Below the pieces are notes generated by a model that ran no database searches, was not told the origin of the DNA, and saw only the letters and a program-made list of their open reading frames with translations. The translations under genes were made by a program, and so were the position numbers. This document shows, piece by piece, positions 24,487-32,453 of a DNA stretch of 49,067 nucleotides. Position 1 is the stretch's first letter; every line of letters starts with the position of its first letter. The stretch is from Myxococcaceae bacterium (GTDB lineage: Bacteria; Myxococcota; Myxococcia; Myxococcales; Myxococcaceae): assembly GCA_019694595.1 (NCBI GenBank), contig JAIBBQ010000025.1, positions 1 through 49,067 of the forward strand, written 5' to 3'.

Positions 24487-24516
24487 TTGCGGGTTGGGCC
24501 CGGGGTGCGCTACCTC
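24487..24516 (+). promoter_or_regulatory. Possible internal promoter of the dap operon
   Basis: TTGCGG (24487-24492), an 18-base spacer and TACCTC (24511-24516), 35 bases before the hydrolase ATG and inside the 78-base gap after dapA. Spacing is right, but the hexamers match only partly. Confidence 0.3.
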
Positions 24517-24551
24517 CCCGGGCAGACGTTCCAGGGGGAGTCCTTCTCGCC

Positions 24552-25337
24552 ATGCCAGTCTTCACCACCGACGACGGGGTCCGTCTCGCGTACCGCGAGC
24601 AGGGGCAGGGCGCGCGCGCGGTGCTCTTCGTGCACGGGTGGTCCACCGACGGCGCGGTGTGGGACCAGCTCTTCGCCGCGCTGAAGGACGAGCCGCTGCG
24701 CCTGGTGGCCGTCGACCTCCGGGGCACCGGCGGTTCCGACCGGGTCGCCACCGGCGCTGCGCTCGAGCGGCACGTGCAGGACGTGCGCGCCCTGGCCAGG
24801 CACCTCGGCCTGCGCCGCTACGCCGTGGTGGGGCACTCGATGGGCGGCCAGGTGGCGCAGCTGCTGGCGGCGCGCGCGCCCGGCGAGCTCGACGGCGCGG
24901 TGCTGGTGTGCGCGGTGCCGGCGCGGGGCCTGCCGCTGCCGCCGCCGGTGCGCGCGCTCTTCCGCGGCGCCACGGGCGACGCCCAGGCCTTCGAGACCAT
25001 CTACCGGCAGGCGACCCGGCAGCTGCCCGCCGGCGCGCTCGCGGCCCTGGTTGCGATGTCGCTCGCGCAGCAGGCGCCGGCCATCGAAGGGGGCTACGAC
25101 GCCTTCACCGGGGCGAGCTTCGAGCCCGAGCTCGAGCAGATCCGCTGCCCGGTGCTGGTGCTGGCGACCGACGACCCGTTCCTCTCGCCGGCGGTGTTGC
25201 GCGAGCTGCAGGTGAAGAAGATTCCCGGTGCGGCGCTGGCGTACCTGCCGGGCCCGGGCCACTACCCGCAGGTGGAAGCGCCCGCCCAGACGGCCGCGGT
25301 GGTGGCGGCGTTCCTCGCCGGGCTGCCGCGCGTCTGA
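24552..25337 (+). CDS. Alpha/beta-fold hydrolase
   Basis: A 261-residue cytoplasmic hydrolase. The oxyanion region is VLFVHGWSTDG, the nucleophile elbow GHSMGGQVA (Ser near residue 97), the acid probably the Asp in LATDDPFLS, and the base His in GPGHYPQVE. A cap-like helical region lies between about residues 125 and 185. It could be an esterase, thioesterase or lactonase; the substrate is unknown. It sits between dapA and dapB, with its own possible promoter upstream and another before dapB, so it may or may not serve the lysine pathway. Confidence 0.87.
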   Translation: MPVFTTDDGVRLAYREQGQGARAVLFVHGWSTDGAVWDQLFAALKDEPLRLVAVDLRGTGGSDRVATGAALERHVQDVRALARHLGLRRYAVVGHSMGGQVAQLLAARAPGELDGAVLVCAVPARGLPLPPPVRALFRGATGDAQAFETIYRQATRQLPAGALAALVAMSLAQQAPAIEGGYDAFTGASFEPELEQIRCPVLVLATDDPFLSPAVLRELQVKKIPGAALAYLPGPGHYPQVEAPAQTAAVVAAFLAGLPRV

Positions 25338-25340
25338 CCT

Positions 25341-25370
25341 TTGACGGCGGCGCGGCGGCGGCGATAGTCG
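25341..25370 (+). promoter_or_regulatory. Probable sigma-70-type promoter before dapB
   Basis: TTGACG (25341-25346), an 18-base spacer and TAGTCG (25365-25370), starting 4 bases after the hydrolase stop and 32 bases before the dapB ATG. It has the best -35 match within this operon. Confidence 0.45.
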
Positions 25371-25401
25371 TTTCACCGTTCGTCGCGAGGAGTCACCGCA
25401 C

Positions 25402-26205
25402 ATGGCAGAGCTGGGCGTGGTCATCACCGGAGTCACCGGCCGCATGGGCAGCGCGCTGGTCAAGGGCGTGCGGGACACCAAGGGCCTCGTGCTCGCCGGG
25501 GCGACCGAGCGGCCGGGCAGCACCGCGGTGGGGCTCGACGCCGGCCTGGCCGCCCACCTCGGCATGCTCGAGGTGTCGGTGGAAGACTCGCTCCAGGCGG
25601 CGCTCACCCCCAGGGCGAACGTGGTGATCGACTTCACCAGCCCGGAGGCGAGCCTGCGCCACGCGGCGGCCTGCGCGGCGGCCCGGGTGCCGCTGGTGGT
25701 GGGGTCGACCGGCTTCACCGAGGCGCACAAGGCCGAGCTGCTGGTCCACGCGAAGTCGGTGGCCATCGTGATGTCGCCCAACATGTCGGTGGGCGTGAAC
25801 CTGATGATCGCCGCCGCGGCCCAGCTGGCGGCCCGGCTCGGCGAGGCCTTCGAAGTGGAGATCGTCGAAGCGCACCACCGCAACAAGAAGGACGCGCCGT
25901 CGGGCACCGCGCTGCGGCTGGCGGAGGAGATCGCCAAGGCCCGCGGGCTGCCCCGCAGCGTCATCCGCACCGCGAGGGAAGGGCAGGTCGGCGAGCGCTC
26001 GCGCCAGGAGATCGGCGTCGCCACCGTGCGCGGCGGCGACGTGGTGGGCGAGCACACCGTCTTCTACCTGGGCGACGGAGAGCGGCTGGAGCTGAGCCAC
26101 CGCGCCTCGAGCCGCGAGCAGTTCGTGCGCGGGGCGCTGCGCGCCGCCGCCTGGGCGGTGGGCAAGCCGCCCGGCCTCTACGGCATGACCGACGTGCTCG
26201 CGTGA
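25402..26205 (+). CDS. dapB: 4-hydroxy-tetrahydrodipicolinate reductase
   Basis: A 267-residue NAD(P)H-dependent enzyme, the step after DapA. The nucleotide-binding loop is GVTGRMGSALV, the conserved middle VIDFTSPEAS and VVGSTGF, and the substrate/catalytic signature EAHHRNKKDAPSGTAL. The length is normal. The stop overlaps the GTG start of the next gene (GTGA). A promoter-like pair lies directly upstream, so it can be expressed apart from dapA. Confidence 0.96.
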   Translation: MAELGVVITGVTGRMGSALVKGVRDTKGLVLAGATERPGSTAVGLDAGLAAHLGMLEVSVEDSLQAALTPRANVVIDFTSPEASLRHAAACAAARVPLVVGSTGFTEAHKAELLVHAKSVAIVMSPNMSVGVNLMIAAAAQLAARLGEAFEVEIVEAHHRNKKDAPSGTALRLAEEIAKARGLPRSVIRTAREGQVGERSRQEIGVATVRGGDVVGEHTVFYLGDGERLELSHRASSREQFVRGALRAAAWAVGKPPGLYGMTDVLA

Positions 26206-26966
26206 GCCGCTACACCCGGGTGCAGACGCTCGCCGGCCCGCGCTGGGCGGAAGTCGAAGGCGACGCGCTCCACTTCCTCGACGGCGCGCCGTGGTGGGCG
26301 GGCGCGCGCCGCACCGACGTGAGCGCGCCGCTGGCCGGGGCCACGCTGCTCGCGTGCAGCGACGCGTCGAAGGTGGTGGCGGTGGGCCAGAACTACCGCC
26401 AGCACGCGGCGGAGATGGGGAAGCCCGTGCCCGCGGAGCCGCTGATCTTCCTGAAGCCGTCCACCGCGCTCAACGGCCACGGTGCGCCCATCGTGCTGCC
26501 GCCCGAGAGCCAGGAAGTGCACCACGAGTCCGAGCTGGGCCTGGTCATCGGCGAGCGGCTCCACCGCGCGAGCGAGGCCGAGGCGGCGCGGGGCATCTTC
26601 GCGCTCACCTGCTTCAACGACGTCACGGCCCGCGACATCCAGAAGCGGGAAGTGCAGCACACCCGCGGCAAGGGCTACGACACCTTCGCCTGCGCCGGCC
26701 CGTGGATGGTGCGCGGCCTCGACCCGGCCGACCTGCGCGTGCGCTGCCGGGTCAACGGCGTGGTGAAGCAAGACGGCCGCACCTCGGACATGGTCTTCAG
26801 CCCCGCGCGGCTGGTGGCCTTCATGTCGAGCGTGATGACGCTGCTGCCGGGAGACCTCATCGCCACCGGCACTCCGTCGGGCGTGGGGCCGATCCGCGAC
26901 GGCGACGTGGTCGAAGTGGAGATCGACGGCATCGGCGTGCTGCGCAACCCGGTCCAGAAGGCGTGA
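26202..26966 (+). CDS. Fumarylacetoacetate hydrolase-family protein
   Basis: A 254-residue protein beginning with GTG inside the dapB stop. It carries the FAH C-terminal catalytic fold: QNYRQHAAEMG, the metal-binding acids in HHESELGLVIG (Glu) and CFNDVTARDIQ (Asp), and the TPSGVGPI loop near the end. Enzymes of this family are hydrolases, isomerases or decarboxylases acting on acylpyruvates and oxaloacetate with Mg or Mn. An acylpyruvase or oxaloacetate-type activity is possible; the link to lysine synthesis is only by position. It overlaps folK (GTGA). Confidence 0.87.
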   Translation: MSRYTRVQTLAGPRWAEVEGDALHFLDGAPWWAGARRTDVSAPLAGATLLACSDASKVVAVGQNYRQHAAEMGKPVPAEPLIFLKPSTALNGHGAPIVLPPESQEVHHESELGLVIGERLHRASEAEAARGIFALTCFNDVTARDIQKREVQHTRGKGYDTFACAGPWMVRGLDPADLRVRCRVNGVVKQDGRTSDMVFSPARLVAFMSSVMTLLPGDLIATGTPSGVGPIRDGDVVEVEIDGIGVLRNPVQKA

Positions 26967-27424
26967 GCCGGGTCTTCGTCGGCCTGGGCTCCAACCTGGG
27001 CGATCGCGCGGCGCACCTCGCGGCCGCCCGCGCCGCGCTCGCCCGCCGCTTCACGCTGGTGCGTGCCTCGGGCGTGGTGGAGACCCCCGCGCTGCGCCCC
27101 GACGGCGACCCGACGCCGCGTCCGGACTTTCTCAACCAGGTGGTCGAGCTCTTCACGCTCGAGTCTCCCGAGGCGGTGCACCAGGCACTCAAGGCGATGG
27201 AGGTCGAGCTCGGCCGCACGCCGGCGCCGCGCTGGGAGAGCCGCACCATCGACCTCGACCTGTTGCTGCACGGCGAGCGGGTGGTGCGCACCGAGACGCT
27301 CGTGGTTCCACACCCGGGACTGTCGGCGCGTCGCTTCGTGCTCGCGCCGCTCGCCGAGCTCGCGCCCGGTCTGCTTCATCCCGCGAACGGTCGCACCATC
27401 GCGGCGCTGCTCGCCGCGCTCTGA
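26963..27424 (+). CDS. folK: HPPK, 2-amino-4-hydroxy-6-hydroxymethyldihydropteridine diphosphokinase
   Basis: A 153-residue folate-pathway kinase. The N-terminal VFVGLGSNLGDR, central FLNQVVEL, and the Mg-binding signature RWESRTIDLDLLLHG (two Asp) with VVPHPGLSARRFVLAPL are diagnostic. It starts with GTG overlapping the previous stop and ends the operon; a 347-base noncoding region follows. Confidence 0.95.
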   Translation: MSRVFVGLGSNLGDRAAHLAAARAALARRFTLVRASGVVETPALRPDGDPTPRPDFLNQVVELFTLESPEAVHQALKAMEVELGRTPAPRWESRTIDLDLLLHGERVVRTETLVVPHPGLSARRFVLAPLAELAPGLLHPANGRTIAALLAAL

Positions 27425-27771
27425 AGAGGCGCTGCTTCCGCGCGCGCACGCGCCACGCGACATCAGGCGCGCATGCATTGAAATGTCGCGCGTCCGAAGC
27501 GGCGACACGGCGACGGTGTGGGTTGATCGATCGCCGGACAGCGGCGCGCGCGCGCAACTGCGGAGAACGACGGCGCGACGTCGCGGCGCGCAAAACGTGC
27601 TGACAAACGGTGGCTCACGGGTGCCGCGCGTGGGCGCGGGTGCGACGCGAGCGCCTTCGCGCTGAATCCAGCGAGTTGCGCGGTTGGCCGGCGAGTTGCT
27701 CTGGGCCGCGTCGTCTCCTGCCGCTGCACCGCGAACAACAACACCGGGCGCCCGCCCGGAAGGGACTCGTC
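27425..27771. other. 347-bp intergenic region between folK and the metzincin gene
   Basis: No convincing gene is seen. It contains an 8-bp perfect inverted repeat (CGCGACAT 27456-27463, ATGTCGCG 27483-27490) whose 19-base loop includes the overlapping palindromes GCATGC and ATGCAT, lying 31 bases after folK. Short A-rich patches (GCAAAACGTGCTGACAAACGG near 27590) are the most promoter-like part. A GGAAGGGA ribosome site precedes the ATG at 27772. Confidence 0.4.
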
Positions 27772-28932
27772 ATGCCTCGCGTCGCCGCCGTCGCCTCCGT
27801 CGTGCTGCTCGCCGCCTGTGGTGGGCAAGAAGCGCTCATCTCCTCCGATGGGAACTCGAGTGCACAGTCGAGCGCGCTCACCTGGAGCGAGTTCCTCTCG
27901 CGGGTGTACCAGGCGCCCGAGCAGGACCTCTTCCTCGTCGACGGCGACACCACCGTGGTGGGGTGGAAGAACCTGCGCGCGTTCTACGAGGCGGTGGTGG
28001 CGGGCGAGCACTCGCTCGTCATCGACAGCCACGGCGGGGTGGACACCCGATGGGCCGACGGCCAGAAGCGCAGCCTCACGTACTGCGTGTCGGACGCCTT
28101 CGGGGCGCGCAAGGCGCAGGTGGTGCAGGCGCTCGCCGACGCCACCGCCGCGTGGATGACGGTGGCCGACGTCGGCTACCAGTACGTGCCCTCGCAGGAC
28201 GGGAGCTGCACCACCCGGAACACCGCGGTGGTCTTCGACGTGCGGCCGGTGAACGTCAACGGCCAGTTCGTCGCCCGCTCGTTCTTCCCCAACGACCCCC
28301 GCTCGGCGCGCAGCGTGGAGATCGACGCTTCCGCCTTCTTCTCCAGCGGCAACCCCACGCTGGTGGGCGTGCTGCGGCACGAGCTCGGCCACACCCTGGG
28401 CTTCCGCCACGAGCACACCCGGCCGGAAGCCGGCGCCTGCTTCGAGGACCGCAACTGGCGCGCCCTCACCACCTACGACTCCGCCTCGGTGATGCACTAC
28501 CCGCAGTGCAACGGCACCGGCGACTGGACGCTGAACCTCACCAGCAAGGACATCGCCGGCGTGCGCGCGGTCTACGGCGCCGCGCAGGTCTCGGGCCCCG
28601 GTCCGGTCACCCCCCCGCCGGCCACCGGCAGCCCGAGCACCAAGGGCTTCGACGGCTCGCTGGCCAAGGGGCAGAGCGCGCTCCTGCCCACCTTCGCGGT
28701 GAAGCCGGGCTCCACGTTCTCGGTGGTGCTGTCGGGCACCGGCGACGCCGACCTCTACGTGCGCTTCGGCAGCGCGCCCACCAGCACCGCCTTCAGCTGC
28801 CGTCCGTACCTCGATGGCTCGAGCGAGCAGTGCGAACTCACCGTGCCCGCCAACGTGTCGCAGGCCTTCGTCGCCGTCGCCGGCTACACCGCGGCGAGCT
28901 ACCACGCCGAGGTCCGCTGGACCGCGCCCTGA
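27772..28932 (+). CDS. Secreted zinc metzincin protease with PPC-type C-terminal domain
   Basis: A 386-residue lipoprotein (MPRVAAVASVVLLAAC, lipobox LAAC). The catalytic domain carries the long zinc signature HELGHTLGFRHEH (near residues 203-215) and a Met-turn SVMHYPQC, as in astacin/matrixin-type metzincins. A short Gly/Pro linker leads to a C-terminal beta domain (about residues 295-386, FDGSLAKGQSALLP, DADLYVRFGSAPT) of the bacterial pre-peptidase C-terminal type. It should degrade proteins outside the cell. The ATG at 27772 follows a purine-rich ribosome site. It stands alone between two long noncoding regions, next to the muramidase gene. Confidence 0.88.
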   Translation: MPRVAAVASVVLLAACGGQEALISSDGNSSAQSSALTWSEFLSRVYQAPEQDLFLVDGDTTVVGWKNLRAFYEAVVAGEHSLVIDSHGGVDTRWADGQKRSLTYCVSDAFGARKAQVVQALADATAAWMTVADVGYQYVPSQDGSCTTRNTAVVFDVRPVNVNGQFVARSFFPNDPRSARSVEIDASAFFSSGNPTLVGVLRHELGHTLGFRHEHTRPEAGACFEDRNWRALTTYDSASVMHYPQCNGTGDWTLNLTSKDIAGVRAVYGAAQVSGPGPVTPPPATGSPSTKGFDGSLAKGQSALLPTFAVKPGSTFSVVLSGTGDADLYVRFGSAPTSTAFSCRPYLDGSSEQCELTVPANVSQAFVAVAGYTAASYHAEVRWTAP

Positions 28933-29260
28933 GTCGACGCGAGTCGCTCCACTCGCGGAAGCACCATGGGCGTGCCGCACGCCGCGCGCGTGCGGCCCGT
29001 CGCCCGCTCGACGTGTCGTCCGTTTCCAGCTGGTGCATCCGCGCGCAGGTCCTGTCGCGCGCGGCGTGACGCTTCGATGGGTGTGCATGTGCGCGGGGGT
29101 GAGCGCGTTCTGCCGACGCCTCCGCGCCTCATGTGGCCCGGGGCACGCGAGCGAACGATTTCCACGAATCGCGTTTGCAAGAACACCCCGAGCGGGCGAA
29201 TCCCCTTTCTCGAATATTGAGAGGCGCGACTGACCGCGCAGCAGCAAGGGGAGCGACGAC
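28933..29260. other. 328-bp intergenic region before the GH25 muramidase
   Basis: After the stem-loop at its start I see no gene. The last 110 bases are relatively AT-rich for this genome (ACGATTTCCACGAATCG, TTTCTCGAATATTGAGAG), which suggests the promoter lies there. A TCTC/GAGA arm pair flanks GAATATT (29211-29222 region). AAGGGGAG precedes the ATG at 29261. Confidence 0.35.
28938..28957 (+). terminator. Stem-loop after the metzincin gene
   Basis: CGCGAGT (28938-28944) pairs perfectly with ACTCGCG (28951-28957) around a 6-base loop, 6 bases after the stop. No T-run follows. Confidence 0.4.
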
Positions 29261-31096
29261 ATGAAGCGAGTCTTGATGGTGGTGATGCTGGGCCTCTCGG
29301 CGTGCGACCTGTCGGTGTCCGGGACTCCGGGGGAAGACGCGCTGCCGGCGGAGGCCCTGTCGGAGCTGCGCGCGTGCCTGGGCCCGTCGCGCCTGAGCGG
29401 CATCGACGTGTCGGTGTACCAGGGGCGCGTCGACTGGCCGACGGTGAAGGCCGCCGGCAACGCCTTCGCGTACACCCGCATCGGCGACGGCACCACCCGC
29501 GACACGCGCTTCGCCGAGAACTGGGCGGGCATGCAGAACGCGGGGCTGATTCGCGGCGCGTACCACTTCTTCCGCGTCAACGTGGACCCCGACGTGCAGG
29601 CCTCGAACGCGGTGAGCGCGGTCGGCCGCCTCGGCCCCGGCGACCTGCCGGTGATGGCGGACCTCGAGGACCTGAGCACGCCCCGCTACACCAAGGCGCA
29701 GATCGCCCAGCGGCTGCAGCGCTACCTGGACCTCATCGAGCAGGGCACCGGGAAGCGGCCCACCATCTACACCGCGCAGTGGTGGTGGGACCCGCACGTG
29801 GGCAGCGCCGCCTTCGGTCGCTACCCGCTGGTGGTGGCGTACTACGGCTCGGGCTGCCCGCCGATGCCGCTCGGCTGGTCCACCATGGCCTTCTGGCAGT
29901 ACCGCGGCGACCAGGGCCGCATGGCGGGCGTCGCCGGCCCGGTGGACCTCGACTTCTTCAACGGCGACCTCGACGCGCTGAAGACGCTGGCGGGCCTGTC
30001 GACCGCCGCGGTACCGGCAGGGGGCATCGCCGGCAGCTTCACGGCGCTGGGCGCGCCGCAGTACTTCACCCCCATCGCCCCGACGCGGGTGCTCGATTCT
30101 CGCGACTCCACGAAGGTGACGGGTGGCTCGACCCGGGCGCTCGACCTGACCGGAGTGGCGCCGGCCGGCACCACCGCCGTCTCCCTTCAGCTCACCGCCG
30201 TCAACGCGGTCGGCAACGGCTATCTGGCGCTCCTCGCGCCCGGCCGCGGCGTCGAGACCTCGAGCCTCAACTTCGGCGCGGCCACGCCCATCTCGAGTGG
30301 CGCGGTGGCGCCGGTGCAGGCCGGCTTCGGCACGGTGTTCGCTTCCACCACCACCGACGTGGTGGCCGACGTCACCGGGACCTTCAGCCCCTCGGGCTCC
30401 GGCTTCGTCGCGGCCCAGGCACGCCTGTTCGACAGCCGGGAAAGCGGGCGCCTGCAGCCGGGCGAGGTCCGCATGGTGACGGTGAACGCGCCCGCGGGGG
30501 CCACCGCGGCCGCGCTGGGTGTGGTGGCGGTCGGCCCCAGCCAGGCGGGCTTCGTGACCGTGTTCCCTTGTGCATCGCCGAGCGGCGCGCCGGGCACCTC
30601 GACGGTGAACTTCGTGGCCGGCGACGTCATCGCCAGCGCCACCAGCGTCGGCCTGGGCCCCAACGTGTGCGTGAGCTCCAAGGTGGCGGTCGACGTGGTT
30701 CTCGACCTCCAGGGCTGGTTCCTCGCCGGCGGCGGGGCGCCGTTCATCGCCGCCGCTCCGACGCGGCTGCTCGACACCCGGTCCGGGGCGGGGGAATGGA
30801 AGGGCACGCTCGCGGCCGGCCAGGAAGTGAGCCTGTCGCTCGCGGCGCTCCCCGGGCTGCCGGCGGGCACCCAGGCGGTGACCCTGAACGTCACCGCGGT
30901 CAACCCACAGGCCGCGGGCTACCTCACCGTCTCGCCCTGCGGGCAGCGCGGCACCACCTCCAACGGCAACCTGCGGCCCGGGCGCATCTCGGCGACGCTG
31001 GTGCAGGTCGCTCCGTCCGCCGGCGGCCAGGTCTGCGTCTTCAGCACCGTGGCGACCGACCTGGTGGTCGACCTCTTCGGCGCCTTCGCGCGGTGA
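29261..31096 (+). CDS. GH25 muramidase lipoprotein with three C-terminal beta repeats
   Basis: A 611-residue protein with a lipoprotein signal (lipobox LSAC). Residues about 45-245 are a glycoside hydrolase 25 lysozyme: GIDVSVYQGRVDW, the catalytic acids in VMADLEDL, AYHFFRVN, TIYTAQWWWD and AFWQYRG. Three repeats of about 110 residues follow (from residues 268, 382 and 495), each opening with a PTRxLDSR or PTRLLDTR-like motif and closing with a TDxVxDxxGxF-like motif. The repeats resemble ones common in actinobacterial secreted proteins and occur again in the protein at 38547. The enzyme should cleave the N-acetylmuramic acid-GlcNAc bond of peptidoglycan, perhaps of prey. GGGGAG lies 7 bases before the ATG. 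Confidence 0.9.
   Translation: MKRVLMVVMLGLSACDLSVSGTPGEDALPAEALSELRACLGPSRLSGIDVSVYQGRVDWPTVKAAGNAFAYTRIGDGTTRDTRFAENWAGMQNAGLIRGAYHFFRVNVDPDVQASNAVSAVGRLGPGDLPVMADLEDLSTPRYTKAQIAQRLQRYLDLIEQGTGKRPTIYTAQWWWDPHVGSAAFGRYPLVVAYYGSGCPPMPLGWSTMAFWQYRGDQGRMAGVAGPVDLDFFNGDLDALKTLAGLSTAAVPAGGIAGSFTALGAPQYFTPIAPTRVLDSRDSTKVTGGSTRALDLTGVAPAGTTAVSLQLTAVNAVGNGYLALLAPGRGVETSSLNFGAATPISSGAVAPVQAGFGTVFASTTTDVVADVTGTFSPSGSGFVAAQARLFDSRESGRLQPGEVRMVTVNAPAGATAAALGVVAVGPSQAGFVTVFPCASPSGAPGTSTVNFVAGDVIASATSVGLGPNVCVSSKVAVDVVLDLQGWFLAGGGAPFIAAAPTRLLDTRSGAGEWKGTLAAGQEVSLSLAALPGLPAGTQAVTLNVTAVNPQAAGYLTVSPCGQRGTTSNGNLRPGRISATLVQVAPSAGGQVCVFSTVATDLVVDLFGAFAR
30062..31093 (+). repeat. Three protein-level repeats in the muramidase
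   Basis: Units begin near 30062, 30404 and 30743. Shared features are VLDSR/LFDSR/LLDTR at the start, a TAVxLxxTAV-like strand, a GYLT or GFVTVFPC strand, a VNF/LNF core with VCV, and a final VDxxGxF-type motif. They are diverged at DNA level, so they are old. Confidence 0.75.
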
Positions 31097-31133
31097 GCGC
31101 TCCCGGGCACGTCAGATGTGCTAGCGACGGGGC

Positions 31134-32447
31134 ATGGTCTTTCCGCTCCTCGTCGTCCTGAGCCAGGCCCCGCTCGCCCCCAACGCCGAGCTGCCGCCCA
31201 ACCACCCGCCGATGGCGGGCGCAGCCCCGGCGGCCGGGGGAGCGGTGCTGCCGCCCGGGCACCCGACGACGGGCGCTGGCCCCACCGCCACGCCCCCCGG
31301 GGAGGCCCCCAGCGCCGACGAGCTCATCAAGCGCCTCGACGCCTCGGGCGACCTCAAGGACAAGGCGAAGAGCTTCGAGCTCGCGGCATCGCTGGGGAAG
31401 CTGTACCTCTCGCACGGCCGCGCGAAGGACGCGGAGGTCTTCCTGCAGCAGGCGCTCACCCAGGCCAAGCCGATGCGGGAGTTCTACCTGCAGAAGCGCA
31501 AGGCGCTGGGCAGCAAGCCGATGCCGCCGTCGGGCAGCGTCGGCTGCCTCGCCGGGCCCGAGGTGACCTTCGACCAGCTGTCCGCCAAGGCCAAGGCGCA
31601 GACCGACGTCGCCGCTGCCGCGGCGTGCGCCCGGGCCGCGCTGCTGCCGCTCATCGAGCTCGAGAACCTGCTCGCGCACGCGCTGTTCCTGCTCGGCAAC
31701 GCCGAAGAGGCGCTCGCGGTGCACACCCGGGCGCTCGAGCTCTTCGAGTCCAACCCCGACGCGCGCTACGGCAAGGGCGCGCTGCTGCTCGACTTGCGGG
31801 GCGACGACCTCAAGTCGCTCAAGCTCGCCCAGGCGGAGCTCGAGCGCTTCCTGTCCGACTACCCGACCGCGCCGCAGGCCGCGCAGGCGCGCAGCTTCCT
31901 CGCGCGCACCAAGGACGCCATCGCCGCCGGCGGGGTCTCGAAGCTCAAGCCCCAGAAGCACCAGGACAAGGTCGACCCGCACGCCGGGGTCGCCGGAGCG
32001 CCGATGCTCGGCGGCGGCAAGACGCCGCCCTTCGCCCAGCAGGGGGGCGGCAACGGCATGCCGCAGCTCACCCCGGAGATGATCGAGGCGATGCAGAACG
32101 TGGAGCGCACGCCGGAACTCGAGCAGGGCCTGCAGAAGCTGGTCGCCGACGCCGAAGGCCTGCTCGCCAAGGGCCAGTACCAGCAGGCGCTCGACGCCTA
32201 CAAGCGGGTGGTGCCGGTGCAGCCGGACAACGCGCGCGCCAAGGCGGGCATGGCGTGGAGCCTGGTCGGCCTCGGCAAGCCGATGGCGAACCAGATCTGG
32301 TCGGTGGCCTGCCAGGACCCGGCGGCGGTCGACGCGCTGGGCGATTCGCTCAAGGCCAACGGCGACGCCGACGGCGCCAAGCGCCTGTGGGCCAAGCTGT
32401 CGGAGACGGTGCCCGCCTACGCGCCCAAGCTGAGCGGCAAGCTGTAG
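31134..32447 (+). CDS. Exported TPR-repeat protein
   Basis: A 437-residue protein with a short N-terminal signal (MVFPLLVVLSQAPLA). A Pro/Ala/Gly-rich segment to about residue 58 follows. Helical repeats then come in two blocks: about 60-260 (LGKLYLSHGRAKDAEVFLQQAL, LFLLGNAEEALAVHTRALEL, AQAELERFLSDYPTAPQAAQ) and about 325-430 (LLAKGQYQQALDAYKRVVPV). Between the blocks is a Gly/Pro-rich linker. It probably acts as a periplasmic scaffold; no enzyme motif is visible. It lies 37 bases after the muramidase and may share its transcript. It ends 6 bases before the convergent kdsD end. Confidence 0.75.
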   Translation: MVFPLLVVLSQAPLAPNAELPPNHPPMAGAAPAAGGAVLPPGHPTTGAGPTATPPGEAPSADELIKRLDASGDLKDKAKSFELAASLGKLYLSHGRAKDAEVFLQQALTQAKPMREFYLQKRKALGSKPMPPSGSVGCLAGPEVTFDQLSAKAKAQTDVAAAAACARAALLPLIELENLLAHALFLLGNAEEALAVHTRALELFESNPDARYGKGALLLDLRGDDLKSLKLAQAELERFLSDYPTAPQAAQARSFLARTKDAIAAGGVSKLKPQKHQDKVDPHAGVAGAPMLGGGKTPPFAQQGGGNGMPQLTPEMIEAMQNVERTPELEQGLQKLVADAEGLLAKGQYQQALDAYKRVVPVQPDNARAKAGMAWSLVGLGKPMANQIWSVACQDPAAVDALGDSLKANGDADGAKRLWAKLSETVPAYAPKLSGKL

Positions 32448-32453
32448 CGGCCT

